Part shown: positions 1 through 10,755 of the stretch, piece after piece
Layout: every line of letters starts with the position of its first letter
How positions within the stretch are numbered: the stretch's first letter is position 1
Assembly: GCA_933228895.1 (NCBI GenBank)
Contig: OW121848.1
Span: forward strand, 154,334,688-154,398,687
Direction: 5' to 3'
Length of the DNA: 64,000 nucleotides
DNA from: Platycnemis pennipes
Lineage: Eukaryota > Arthropoda > Insecta > Odonata > Platycnemididae
Translations under genes and position numbers: made by a program
Notes under the pieces: generated by a model
Database searches by the model: none
What the model saw: only the letters and a program-made list of their open reading frames with translations
Told to the model about the DNA's origin: nothing

Positions 1-192
1 AAGATGTAGATAAGAGATATTTAATGATTGCACGCATGTTTGAGCCCGTCGGATCGAGCGATACAATATTCTAATAACCACATAATAATGGCGACCTTAT
101 GAAATGACCGGCAGTTTGTCTGCCAGAGTTAGAGTCGTCAGATCCGTTTTACATCACTTTTCTTAATCGTACATTCAGCGTTGCATATTACT

Positions 193-1956
193 AGAGCGCG
201 GAAAAAAAGTCTTCAATTTTGCAAAAAAAAAGTCGCCTAAAAAGTCACCAATATTTTTGAAAAAGTCAAAAAAGTTATTTCCGTGAGAAAGTTGCTGAAT
301 TTAACTGAATTGTTGGAGAAAAGAGCCTAGAGATGCTAGTCCAGGCATTAGGGGATTTTACTTGGAAAAATTAGAGGTAGTTCTGGAAATTGATTTATCC
401 TATGCTTTTTGGGTCGCTGAATATGAATTTCTAACTTCCCACCAAAAATTCCCCCCGCAACCCCCAAATTTTGAAAATAACACTCAAAAAATCCCTTTTT
501 TAGTTTTTAAATCGTTTAGTTTTGATTTTAGGAAAAACTAAGCAGTTAATCGGAAAGTAGACAATATAAGCAACAAAAAAGGTATTCTAACATTTTGATG
601 TAGGACGAACAGGGGCCAGCGAGCCCTGAAATATGCGCCTCGGCGTCGCGGGGCTGTATGATCCAAGTTATGCAACCCTGCTTAACCACTCACGTCGTTT
701 ATATACGCTCTCCCGTCTCCCCATGGTTCATTTTCTTCGAAACTCACCCTCCCATCTCTTTGTTCCTCTATTTCAATATATGGAAGTCCCTAGCACCCTA
801 CCTCTTACTAAAAAGTCATTAGATGACAAAGAGGGTGGAAGTACACTCCATTGTAAAACCTTGGAAACAGGGCGTTTTTTCAGTCAAATTTAAAGGGGAA
901 AATTTTATAATATACAATACAAAACAAGTTTTTACATAGGATCAATAATGTTATAAGGCAGTTGAAACATGATTTAATAGTTCAAAACTTAGTTTTCTGC
1001 TCAAGAAAAACCGAAAATGAGAAAAAAGTACTTATTTGTTGTTCATTGCAGATGTTTGCAGGACCCCTATTTTCGGGTAAGCTGAGGCCTTTTTTCTCTT
1101 GTTTTTCGCGATAATTTTAAAATCTTCTTCTCCGCTGGATCGCAGCCGAGGGTCCAGGTTCATCTACGTCATGCTTGCCTCGCTACAATGTAGGCTCATT
1201 TAATGATCATCTGCACACAGTGTGACGCGTTCACCTCGTCGGAAATTCTAGATGATCTTTCATATAATTGTATCATTTTTCCACTAATCTCCTAAACAAA
1301 AGCGGAGTGCTAGCATACAGTGTAGCGCTGTCGGCTAGTCAGCAGACCACCCGGATTCAAATAAGCTGGTTCATAATTAGATCAATGCATTCTTTTAGAT
1401 CAATCTATCCCTTTGTGAAGTCTTTGGACACCCTCAGCAAAAAAAAACTCGAAGTGCGAGGTGGCCCAGGGAAAGGAACAAATGTGAATTTGACATGCAA
1501 ATGGATAAGTACGGGGTTAGCTCTACCCTCACCTATCCAAACCAACCTTCGGGTTGAAGCACTGAGTGAGAGTGATTATTTCATGAACGGTGGAGCAATA
1601 GAAAGAATTCATTGCAGTTTCCGGAGCTATTATTAAAATTTCGCATTAACAATTGTTAGGAGCTTACATTTTACAGTAAATCAGTACCGCATGAAAAACA
1701 CAGATGCGTCCAACACACAGTTGAACAAATGTGATCACAACAGCCAAATATTAACTTAGGCATGTGGTTTAAATAAAAAGGCCCATAAAAGTCTCTTATA
1801 ATCAGAAAAGTCCCGCCACGCAAAAAAAAAGTCCCAAAAATTCTCTAAGAAAGTCATTAAAAACTGTTTTATTTGATGAGATTGGTGAAGATTTGTATTT
1901 AAAACCACAAAAGTCCCACTTTTACAAAAAGTCAAAAGACTTTTTTTCCGCGCTCT
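193..1956. mobile_element. Non-autonomous hAT-like DNA element, 1.76 kb
   Basis: A 19-bp perfect terminal inverted repeat, AGAGCGCGGAAAAAAAGTC on the left and its complement on the right, bounds the element. The flanks are ATATTACT (185-192) and ACATTACT (1957-1964), an 8-bp duplication with one mismatch, the size made by hAT transposases. Both ends carry many short copies of AAAAGTC within about 150 bp, all pointing inward, as expected for subterminal transposase-binding motifs. The interior has only short frames (for example near 633-893) with no transposase motif I recognise. The first base of the TIR is uncertain because many hAT ends begin with CA or TA. Confidence 0.65.
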
Positions 1957-1964
1957 ACATTACT

Positions 1965-2897
1965 ATCTGCGCGTTATTTCTGGAGAACATCATTATATCA
2001 TGTATTCCCAAATAAATGAGGGCGGAGTAATTCAAAGACTCGAGGATAAGCCTGAAAACTCATTCCTCGGAGATACTTACAACGATTATACATAGAATAT
2101 AAATCTGAAGAGTTCCTGTGTCTATCCTTACACGACATCATCATTTGAAAATTTTAGTAAAAATTTAATTTTAGACGGAAAATAGTGACTTAAATTATGA
2201 AAGATATGTTGTCGGACCGAGCGATACAAGATATACTTTTACTCAGTCACGATTCATGAGTACACCGCAATATATATGATTTTTACTTGCACTTGAACAT
2301 CGCATTGCATTGTTAATAAGCAAAGTTATAGGCGGTTGACAAGAAAAACTGATAGTAAAGAAAAAAATAGAACGTGCTATTTAGTGGATACTGCAGCAAC
2401 ACTGTCGAAAAAACAATAGCAGACAAAGTCACCAAGTATCAAGATTTAGCAACAGCAATGAAAATAATTTGGATTATGGAAAAGGTTCATATACTACCCA
2501 TCGTCATCTCAGCTACTGGTATAGTCCCAAAAGAAATTTAAGACAGTTTTGAAAACTCAACCTGAATCCAAACACATACATTAAGCAGCAAAAAAGTGAT
2601 AAAAATCTCAACATGTCACATTGAAAGAAAATTCCTCAATTCAGCGCAACAGTATTGGGTTACCTGTTGTGACTCAATTGTTGGTTGGTTGAGTTGAGTT
2701 AGTGAAAACCCATACTCATTACTTAAAACTCGGCCAACACTGAAGAAAATTGAAGGAAATGAGTAAATAATAATAAAAGTTTCTTGGCGCGAGATTGAGA
2801 CAAAACTGTCCCTTATGCTAACTAACCCATCGCCAAAATAAATACATAAAACATGATTGTCATGACTTAAAACAACTATAAATAGGTAATCTATAAG
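1965..2897. other. AT-rich intergenic stretch, nothing recognised
   Basis: No convincing coding frame, repeat end or RNA is visible. The motif TCGGACCGAGCGATACAA near 2212 resembles a piece at 50-67 and a piece inside LINE tails near 42.0 and 63.5 kb, so old LINE 3' UTR debris is likely here. Confidence 0.3.
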
Positions 2898-3112
2898 TGA
2901 GACATATAGAACAAGTATGAGATATACAGAACAAGTTTGAGATGTATAGAACAAGTATTAGATATTTAGAACAAGTATGCGGTATTTAGAACAAGTGATG
3001 AAGAATAAGACAGAGAAGAATTGCGTAAATATAAAGAGGTTAGCTGATAGAAGAATCGAGTGGAGGGCTACGTCAAACCAATCCTAGGATTGTTGACCGA
3101 TGATGATGAATG
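2898..3112 (+). mobile_element. LINE-C 3' end with an internal 20-bp minisatellite
   Basis: Bases 3000-3112 encode the C-terminus of the LINE-C reverse-transcriptase protein (reading like KRLADRRIEWRATSNQS) followed by the family's 3' end, TCCTAGGATTGTTGACC and a GATGATGATGA tail. Immediately before it, five copies of a 20-bp unit, roughly GAACAAGTATGAGATATATA, lie in perfect register at 2901-3000. The unit matches the LINE-C coding segment AGATAAATAGAACAAGTGATG seen near 55883-55903, so the array grew from the LINE itself. Confidence 0.75.
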
Positions 3113-4249
3113 GAAAAACAGGATGAGTCTTTCTAATCTTCTAATCTGATCGAAAATATAGTTTCATTATTAATGTCTGCTGGAAAGCCTTTAGGAAATT
3201 ATAAATTCCTTCCTAAAGAAATGCCTTCCATGAAAAAGAAAGAAGACCTTGTTATGGGCCCAATGAGCACGATTTTCGGGACTGATCGACAACGAGTGCG
3301 TTCAGTCGATTGGTTGAGATCGACACTTTCCCCCGTCTCCCTACCCCCCCCCCCCCACCCACCCACCGGTTACGAAAGGAAATGCTCAGGGGAAACCGTC
3401 CAGGCGCACCTTTCACGTGATCCGCGCCACCTTTTTTTGGTAATCTACGGGGGGTGAATGCGGTTTCAATCCGAATATTAATGCCTGGCAGGGAGATAAC
3501 GTCTCTTAGAGAATAAGTGATGCATTGGCAGAGGTATTCCACGAATTAAAATCAAAATAACCTTCTGAGAAGCGACTTCAGGATATAAAAGACAAATTTT
3601 TGCAATGCGTGAGTCCACTCGCATTGCATTAAGTCCGTTTCACGCGGTCATTGAAACTGCGTGCAGGCAGCTGCGAGAATACTTGCACAAGAAATATTGC
3701 TCCGTGTAAAGAGACGACTTGAGAGGAGAGATTGCACCGCTGCGTGAACGACTGCGAGCAAATTATAATATTTTCTAATATGATGTTTGCATTCAGGCAA
3801 TTTTCACATTCTTTTCTCGCTAGGTATATGTTACAGACGTAGCGGCAACGATCTGCCACCGGAATCCTAGCAATTAAACAGGTTATTGACGACTGAGAGT
3901 GGGATTTTTGATCACACGTAAAGGAAGACCCAAATCTCGTTTACTTGGCCCACAGCCATACATTCGCAGTTCAAAACGTAGGCTAAGTATACGGGACTAA
4001 GTAAGGCGTCAACTATTATGTTTAAAACATGATTTAAAACATTTTTTAAATCAATGGTAATATATTGCTTCGTTCTTTTCCAATCAATTTCTACTTAATA
4101 AATCTTACAATTAGCGTTAAACGATATATTAATGATCATAACTTTTTTGGTTCATGCTATTTTTTCATCAATCTTATTAATAACCTTTTTTACTTCATAT
4201 TTTATTCGTGCATGTCCTGACAATCATTTGTTCTAAGTAAATATTTTGA
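3113..4249. other. Intergenic stretch with poly-C tract and a small hairpin
   Basis: No gene is recognised. A C homopolymer lies near 3345-3358. A 9-bp perfect inverted repeat CTTTAGGAA/TTCCTAAAG (3189-3197 and 3210-3218) could form a short hairpin. Overlapping frames on both strands at 3170-3540 look like chance. Confidence 0.3.
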
Positions 4250-4325
4250 AAAGGAGTTAGATGCCTGAAGGGACGGTTTTGTCACAATCGCGCCCCAACC
4301 TTTTATATTACTATTATTATAAATG
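4250..4325 (+). mobile_element. CR1-like LINE 3' tail
   Basis: The segment GGAGTTAGATGCCTGAAGGG through CGCCCCAACCTTTTAT, ending in a degenerate ATT repeat, matches the last 75 bases of the reverse-transcriptase element ending at about 24720. It is an independent, strongly 5'-truncated copy. A T-rich stretch before it may belong to the same 3' UTR. Confidence 0.7.
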
Positions 4326-4350
4326 ATCGTTTAATATCTAGGTATAGGTA

Positions 4351-5066
4351 TATATTAATTTTGTAGCGTGTCAGTCATTCTGTATTCGTTATGTTTATTT
4401 CTCTACTAAGTTTTGAGCTAAAAGAGTGAGGTTTAGTTCGTTGAGTGTGGATTCTCTGTCTGTATGATTTGGTAGTTGTTTTGGATTTTTAGTAGTTTGT
4501 GTTGCAGAGAAAAATGTAAGAGAAAAATGGTTTTTTCCCTATCTTTTAACATGGGAAACCAGTTGCTATGCAAATTTGTTTACGTTGCTAAGTAAATGGG
4601 TTTACGTTTTTGGTAAAGGGGCAAAAATTGGACTGAAGAAGATGAAGAAAGTGGAATTAGTTTCATCAATCAATTTTGTAAGTATTAAAATATTAATTGA
4701 CATTTTCGATGTGCCGACAGTGTAATGAAACAATTTTTGCCTACCGGCCCCGATCTTGTGTATGAATTGTGAATTTCAAAGTTAGGCGTTTTGAAGTAGG
4801 TACTTTTCTAATAGTTGAAAGAAGGTTATAAAACGTTTATTATGTATTAATGTTTGTTGCTAAATCAGCAGGTTAATTCGAATATATATTTATTTTGTAG
4901 CGTGTCAGTCAGTCATTCTGTATCCGTTTTGTTTTGCTCTCTCCCAAGTTTTGAGGAATTAGAGTTAGGTTTGTTGCGCTGAGTGTGGATTCTCTGTTTG
5001 TATGATTTGGTAGTAGTTTTGGATTATTAGCAGTTTGTGGTGCAGAGAAAAATGCAAAAAACATGG
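4351..5066. repeat. Pair of ~180-bp direct repeats around a 354-bp spacer
   Basis: Bases 4351-4530 and 4885-5066 are diverged copies in the same orientation. They share TTTTGTAGCGTGTCAGTC, GTGTGGATTCTCTGT, TATGATTTGGTAGT and GCAGAGAAAAATG. The spacer is unrelated unique sequence. The layout resembles a miniature LTR element (TRIM), but I see no clear primer-binding site, polypurine tract or flanking duplication. A simple segmental duplication is equally possible. Confidence 0.6.
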
Positions 5067-6281
5067 TTTTTGAGAGTGAGAGACAACATATAATATAAAT
5101 ATGGTGTAGAAAAGAGTACAAAAACAGGATAATTAGAATGGGACACATTTCTCTATTTATGAAATAACCATTTCCTTCTGTCTGCATACGAAAAACTTAT
5201 GAAAAGTGCCTACAAATCAGGCAGCAGATCTGCTAGTCTATAAGTCGTGAAGTTTTTATAGGTTAGGAAATATATATGAGACAAGATACCATGGGCGCGA
5301 AAAAGCGTAGGCCTCATCAGAGGTTTAGACAACGTTGTCAAAGTTTTCGGACACTTCGATGTCTTTCGATCTTCCGCGGTGAACACACAAGAGCAGGGGG
5401 GGTACGTTCGTGGGTTGGCGCATGCTGATGCTCGTCTCTAGACTCAAAGTGACGTGCGACCGGAGATTGCGGCTGGTCACTCGGCCCGGCATGACCTCGC
5501 GATGGGCACCGTTCTTCCGTCCTTCTGAGCCGAGACCAGTTACAGCCGGGAAACGGAATGAGAGAGGGAACCGCTGTCTGCAGCGGAACGGCAGGATGTA
5601 TGTACGTACATGCCAAAGGGCACTTACACATTCTCTCTCTCTCTCAGTGCACCGACACTTTCTTTCCAGAGACTGCGGAGATTTAAAAATTGACGTTACT
5701 AAAGGCACTCTCCACCAAAACCGCTTATGTAATAAGTGATATTGGTTTATCCTTTGGCGTTAGCGGCAAATTATCCGTAGTTGTGGCCTCGCCAATACTA
5801 AACTGGTGATCACCAAGAGTTCCTCTGGTTTTCGCCGTAAACCCATCTCGAGATGACGTTAGTAATAATCTTGTAAAGTTGCACTCACAACAGTTTCATT
5901 GTTGTCAGAAAAATCTTCCTCGAGCGGGCACATTTCTGGCGTCTTGAAAGTGGAATAACCCGACCGTGGGATTCAACCCCGACAGAAAAAACCCGTTCCA
6001 TCAGGAATGATCAGCTTGCCAGAGATCAACTATTGTGAAAGTAGAGACATTTGTAGCCACGGACGGGACGGACATGAGTGGAATTAGGACGACATTCGTG
6101 CGTATTGACCAAGGAAAGATGGCTCATGAAGAAACAAAAGCAGAGGAAATGGTTTGGTGGTACCATATGTCACATGAAATGTAAAAGGTATAGCACTAAA
6201 GAATTAGAGAAGGACAAGCATTTGAAAGAAATAGTCTTTCACCTAGGTCAACCCAGACCTATAATGGTAGAAAATACTATA
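5067..6281. other. Unassigned, with a GC-rich patch at 5330-5620
   Basis: The patch at 5330-5620 is clearly richer in GC and CpG than its surroundings and carries overlapping frames on both strands, including a minus-strand frame of 127 codons at 5325-5708. None shows a recognisable domain. It lies downstream of the minus-strand secreted-protein exon at 6419-6568 and could hold a further exon of that gene, but no splice junction is convincing. Confidence 0.3.
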
Positions 6282-6353
6282 AGAGCCAAAAAATGATGTG
6301 TCCTGAAATTTTCACAAAAATGACATCTACTTCATAATTCGGTGGAGCCACCT
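6282..6353 (+). repeat. Dispersed ~75-bp repeat, copy 1
   Basis: The block running from GCCAAAAAATGATGTGTCC to CATAATTCGGTGGAGCC recurs at 12197-12270 with few changes and in the same orientation. It has no clear TIR or poly-A tail. It lies in the presumed first intron of the gene at 6419-6568. The family is unknown. Confidence 0.65.
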
Positions 6354-6418
6354 TAAGAGGGTCCCACGGCAGAAACCCTGGGTCACGCCGAAGGGTCCCT
6401 GTGAACCTGGCTACTCAC

Positions 6419-6568
6419 TGATGACTGCATCGGCGCTAGGGTTGACCTCAACCTCACGGGTCACGGCCTCGCACTGGTCGGTGTGCAGGGCCAGGGTTGG
6501 AGTCCAGGGGCGGCAGGGTCCCAGGGACGCCAACAGTGCCAGGGTCAGCAGCTTCCCGACCATCGCTC
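6419..6568 (-). CDS. Candidate host exon: N-terminus of a secreted protein
   Basis: Read on the minus strand, the sequence is a splice acceptor (CCTTCTCTCGCAG), five untranslated bases and an ATG at 6563 in a good start context (GCGATGG). Forty-eight codons follow, then a strong donor GTGAGTAG at 6418, giving a phase-1 junction. The peptide begins MVGKLLTLALLASLGPC, a typical signal peptide with a lysine and a leucine/alanine core. Cleavage is probable near residue 25, and the mature start LHTDQCEAVTREVEV contains one cysteine. Codons are strongly G/C-ending, unlike the AT-rich surroundings, which supports real selection. I do not recognise the family. The spacing C-E-x4-E-V-x-V is only faintly like cystine-knot hormone N-termini and is not a call. 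Later exons should lie at lower coordinates or outside the window. Confidence 0.6.
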
Positions 6569-6740
6569 CTGCGAGAGAAGGACTTCAAGTTAGTCTTCAC
6601 AATTCAACGCTCAAATTACTTCTGGTGAGAGGTTAGTTGCATTAACGAAAATAGTGTGAAAGTGAATAGGCAAACAAAGATGCTCCCAGTTTGGCACCAG
6701 TGTTTGTGACATATATTCAATTAAAAGCAGGGTGTGTCAA

Positions 6741-7222
6741 CACAGGCGAAGTAGATAGGTTGAAATTTAGACAATTTAACTAAATTCCAAGACGATATTT
6801 TTACTGATGACGTTAAAAATATTTTTCAAACTCCAACTTACTATGGTAAAGTTATAGTAAAGTTAAAATTAGAGGAATTGTTTGCCGAACTGACCGATTC
6901 AAAATGTCCTTTCCTCGTAAAATTAGGGATATTGATAGCTGTAAACATATCCAGTAGTATAAATACAAGTGTATCAATGGATAGCATGGGTAGTTGCATG
7001 TTGTTATAAGCTAAGGACACAAAGCTCAATAAGCTAACCCAACTAACAGCACGTTTGTGCATGCTTGCTTTGCTATTTTGTTCTTTCATTTAAATTGCAA
7101 AATTTAGACTGGAATATAGCAACTAATCCTTTTTAAGCATGATATGTAATACATGTTTGGTGTGAATTCACCCCTCTGCCACACACCTCTATGGTGACTT
7201 GAAGGGTCTTATGTAGAAGAAG
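6741..7222 (+). mobile_element. LINE-A 3' end, 5'-truncated and decayed
   Basis: The copy starts inside the C-terminal coding region (RRLKFRLN-like, TTGAAATTTAGAC), runs through a frameshifted FRTDRFKMSFPRKIRD-like segment and ends with the family 3' tail CTCTGCCACACACC...GACTTGAAGGGTCTTATGTAG. Frameshifts and stops make it a pseudogene fragment. Confidence 0.8.
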
Positions 7223-7435
7223 TAACAAGCCGGAAAGGTCAACAGAAATGGGGACCGTTTCCCTCATTGCTGACGGCATGCATGCATAAGGAGATTGAGC
7301 TGCAAAGTGGAATCCACCTCCAACTCAGGTTTATATCCCCTCAGTACGCACATGGGGGTACCAGTTAATTTAAACCCCTCGTTTTTTTTTTCAATTTTAA
7401 CATCAAGCATTTAACACAAGCATTGAGATACACAA

Positions 7436-7753
7436 AATCTAAGGAGATTAAGAAATAAAAATTTAAAATTCTCCAATGGCCGTAAAAATTGGCAATCCTC
7501 GTCAACAAATTGCTGTGTTGGTTTGCAGGAGGGTCAAATCCACAACAGTGGCCAGCCATCACCTCTCCACCAGTAACCCTCCTTTGGTGGTTTACGGAAT
7601 TGTTACTTCCTCGCCAGCGACACAACCACAGACACACACACTCAACCCAATTGGGGTCATTCACAGGTCAATTTGTCACGTCAACACGCCAATTTGTTGA
7701 CGAGGGTTGCCAACTTTTACGGCCATTGGAGAATTTATAAGTTTTATTTGTCA
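7436..7753. mobile_element. Long-TIR foldback MITE
   Basis: Left arm about 7453-7515 and right arm about 7683-7749 are near-complementary for some 60 bp, including TTCTCCAATGGCCGTAAAA and CCTCGTCAACAAATTG. The element is flanked by exact direct copies of CATTGAGATACACAA (7421-7435 and 7754-7768). If this is the target-site duplication, 15 bp is unusually long for a cut-and-paste transposon. No protein is encoded. Confidence 0.7.
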
Positions 7754-8121
7754 CATTGAGATACACAATTAATAAACCTTCATTAAAACATATTAATCGA
7801 CTTAAAAATATATTATTACTGATAGTGCTTCCTCCAATACGAGCGCCTTTGATAATGTCACCTGGTTTTCTTTCCAGAAGACATGAATTGTCCCGGTGAC
7901 GGCCTCCTTTCGCGAGTGACACCGCGAAACTGTTTCGGAAAAAGTAAAAGGCACGGAATAATAATTCCCTTGTGCGGTATCATGATCGACTGTTATTTAG
8001 CACGGTGTCTCTCTGTCGCCTTCTTCAACCACTGTGTGTGTGTCGACATTTCAAAACTGCGCATGCTCTCACATGTTGTTTGTCTTCATTTCCCTTTCGC
8101 GTTGCCTAGGACTCATTGGTT

Positions 8122-8438
8122 GTTGATGTAGTTATTTGGGGCACGCGACGCACAGCTGAGGTCATTTGCGCCACAGGGGATAGGCGGGTAATTGGGGTAA
8201 AGTGGGAGTTTTTCTGGGAAGGGTGGAGAGAAACCTGGCGTCTTAATTAAAGACGTCAAGGGGATCACGGCTTTACGTCCCATCCGACGGACAGAGTACT
8301 GAACACGAAGTGCCCTCCAAGTCGGGATCAGTTTATCGGTGGAAAATCCGCCTTGGCCGGGATTCTAACCCGTGCCCTCTGGTTGGGAGGGCAGTAGGTA
8401 CTCTATTTGGGTACTGGCCACCAACCCGATCCCCTCAG
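8122..8438 (-). mobile_element. tRNA-derived SINE (family S1), complete
   Basis: An exact 11-bp duplication ACTCATTGGTT flanks the copy (8111-8121 and 8439-8449). Read on the minus strand it has a tRNA-like head with a B-box-like TTAGAATCC, then a conserved core containing GTACTCTGTCCGTCGGATGG, then a pyrimidine-rich segment and a CAGCTGTG-containing tail. Closely related copies lie at 55317-55642 and 58626-58947. It is non-coding and presumably mobilised by a LINE. Confidence 0.85.
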
Positions 8439-8449
8439 ACTCATTGGTT

Positions 8450-9671
8450 CATGAATTTACTGTTAAGTCATAAACCACACGTTAGCATGAAAATGAGGAT
8501 ATTGGCGTCTCTATCAATATCCTTGTTAATCACACTAGATCATACATATGATAACTGTTCAACATTTGGTCATGAGAATTGGTTTTAATTTGAAAATATT
8601 TCCTATAGATTTGAGCATGTAAGACAAATTATCCGAGCATATCAATAACTTCTACAGCCTCATCTGCTTAATTAGTGGTTTGTGATTATAAATTGAGTGT
8701 TCTACGACAGGCAGTTGAATGACTTTGGCCGCTGCCTGCACGAAGACTCATCATAAATGATGGGGTCACCACTCTTTTGCCTTGAGAAATAATAATTTGA
8801 AAGCCTTTATCACTGCAATTACAAGAGTAGATAAAAATTATATAATTTATCTGTAAAAGCTTGTTTGGATTTCAAAAGAATTATCCTGAAAAATGCTGAT
8901 TAATGAACGGAAATGGTCGTCCTGCAATGATTACTCAAATGGTGTCAATGAATGCCGATATGCGTATTGACGGTCAGATGCTAGCTAAAGCGTCTTGAAA
9001 CGTCCTGCCATACCCTTAATAAAAAAGTGATGGCTATTATTTTATTTATATTCGAGGCTTTGTTATTCTTACTTGTTCTTTATTAATATGTTGATTGTTT
9101 TTTCTTTTCTTTTAGGTATACATCATAATTTTCTTGATGCTTTAAAATAAATACTGTTTGGTTAATTGTTGATTGTTTGTTTGTTTGGGAAAGGTTGTAA
9201 GGGATTGTTGATAAAAGAAAGAGGAGGGATTGTTGTGAGAGAGGCTGGAGGGAGAATACCCGAGATGTGTAATGGTCTCAAAGAAAGAAGCGTCTGGAAC
9301 TGTTGGAATATAAATAATTTATTGACAAATATTGTAACAACATCAGTCTCCAGCTTCAAGCGAAATCAAAATGATAAATATTTAAGTAATTAACTTTTAC
9401 ATAGTGTGGACGTAGAGTCAGAATGTCCCGCTTTTCCTTTGCCTAATTTTGACACACTGAGGTGACTTAGTATTCTATGAATTCACGATCGTGCAGGAAT
9501 ACGTTTCTTCATTGCGTTAAGTTTCATGCGATAGATACCTATTCACCGAGTTTGGTTGGGTTTTGTGATTATATCGGTTTTAGATTTCGTGCAAGATGGT
9601 GCTACATTACATACGTACGACATAGGGATAAGTTATATAAAAACGCAGAATTTCAATGAAAGACCGTACCC
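8450..9671. other. AT-rich intergenic stretch, nothing recognised
   Basis: Only short frames are present. A stretch of TTGTTTG and GATTGTT repeats near 9160-9210 is low-complexity. I see no TIRs, tRNA-like head or coding-exon signal. Confidence 0.3.
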
Positions 9672-10170
9672 ATTTCACCATCATCATGCATTCCTAAAAC
9701 ACGAATATCCGCCATTATCATCGTAAGTCGGTATTTACTAGATTGGCAGCTCTCTACTCAATTCTTCTATCCGCTAACCACATCATATTTGCATGATTAC
9801 GCTCTATCACATCCTTCACTACTTGCTCCATACATCTCATACCTTCACAATTTCCATTCTTCGTGTTAGCTTCCCTCAGCGATTGCCTTCATCAGGCCAT
9901 CGTGTCTTTCGATATTACCGATTAAGTTGTCCCGGCTCCTTCACAAAGTTTTCAGCAGACTTCGCTTTTCTCCCACTCTTCTGAGGATTCCCTCATCCAA
10001 TCCATTTAATCTTCATGATTCTTCTGTAGCACCACATTTCGAATGCTTCCACCCTTGAATTCTCTGCTGCTGTCCATGTCTTCTTGCAGTAAAGAAGCAC
10101 GCTCCGAATGTAGGTTCTGATAAATTGTTTTCTTACTTCCTCGCCAGGATTTCCTGCTGAGATCAGCAAG
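9672..10170 (-). mobile_element. LINE-C C-terminal coding fragment
   Basis: On the minus strand the reading order is a FLHSE-like start, an AAENSRVEAFEMWCYRRIMKI-like segment, a GEKRSLLKT-like segment, an LMKAI segment and a degraded RRIE end. These are the features of the C-terminal third of a LINE-C protein. Stops and frameshifts are frequent. The 3' end near 9672 carries the family CATCATCAT run in degraded form. Confidence 0.75.
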
Positions 10171-10199
10171 GTTTGTTAAAGGCCTTTATGATGCATTAG

Positions 10200-10755
10200 C
10201 GTTACGAGTTTAATAGAACTAGGATGGGAATTAATGCCAGAACGCAGGTTAAACTTTAGGCTAAACCTTTCAAGTGAATTCGAAGCTGATTTGTTTACAG
10301 ATGACGTTAGATATATATTAAGGACCCCTGCGTATTATGCTAGACTTGACCAGACAAATAAGAATAGAGAGATAGGTTGTCGCACCGATAGATTGAAAAT
10401 GTCATTTTTTCCCGGTACATGTAGAGAATACATTAGACAGCATAGTAAAGGGATAGGCAGGGGAAATATTGTTAGAGTAGTCTGTTCATACATGATGGAT
10501 GTTTGAACATTACTAACCCATGCATGGTAGATAAATACAAATATATTAAGAAGAATGACTTTAATAACATTAATCGCTTCATTAGTAAGTAAATACTAAC
10601 CATCTTGTTGCACGTCACTCTATTATCTAACGTTTCCATGTAGTAGAAAAATTGAAGATCTTAGTTGCACGTCAGCAGTTGTTTGGTGATCTTCACCCCC
10701 TGCCGCACACCCTCGTCGTGGCTCGCAGGGTATCACGCATACGTAGATTCTTCCT
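10200..10755 (+). mobile_element. LINE-A 3' end (subfamily ending in TTCACCCCCTGCC)
   Basis: A frame at 10234-10506 encodes the C-terminal tail of the reverse-transcriptase protein: RRLNFRLNLSSEFEADLF, DDVRYILRTPAYYARLD and RLKMSFFPGT. This is the usual end of LINE proteins. A 3' UTR follows, then the hallmark GATCTTCACCCCCTGCCGC...CTCGCAGGGTATCACGC. Only the last about 90 codons of the protein remain. Confidence 0.85.

Noticed and set aside
1268..1636. Transposase gene of the hAT-like element
   Set aside because: The frame has no ATG start at its 5' end, no hAT dimerisation or DDE-type motif, and normal amino-acid content for random AT-rich DNA.
2901..3000. CRISPR-like array of regularly spaced repeats
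   Set aside because: The 20-bp units are contiguous with no spacers, in eukaryotic LINE-derived DNA; it is a minisatellite.
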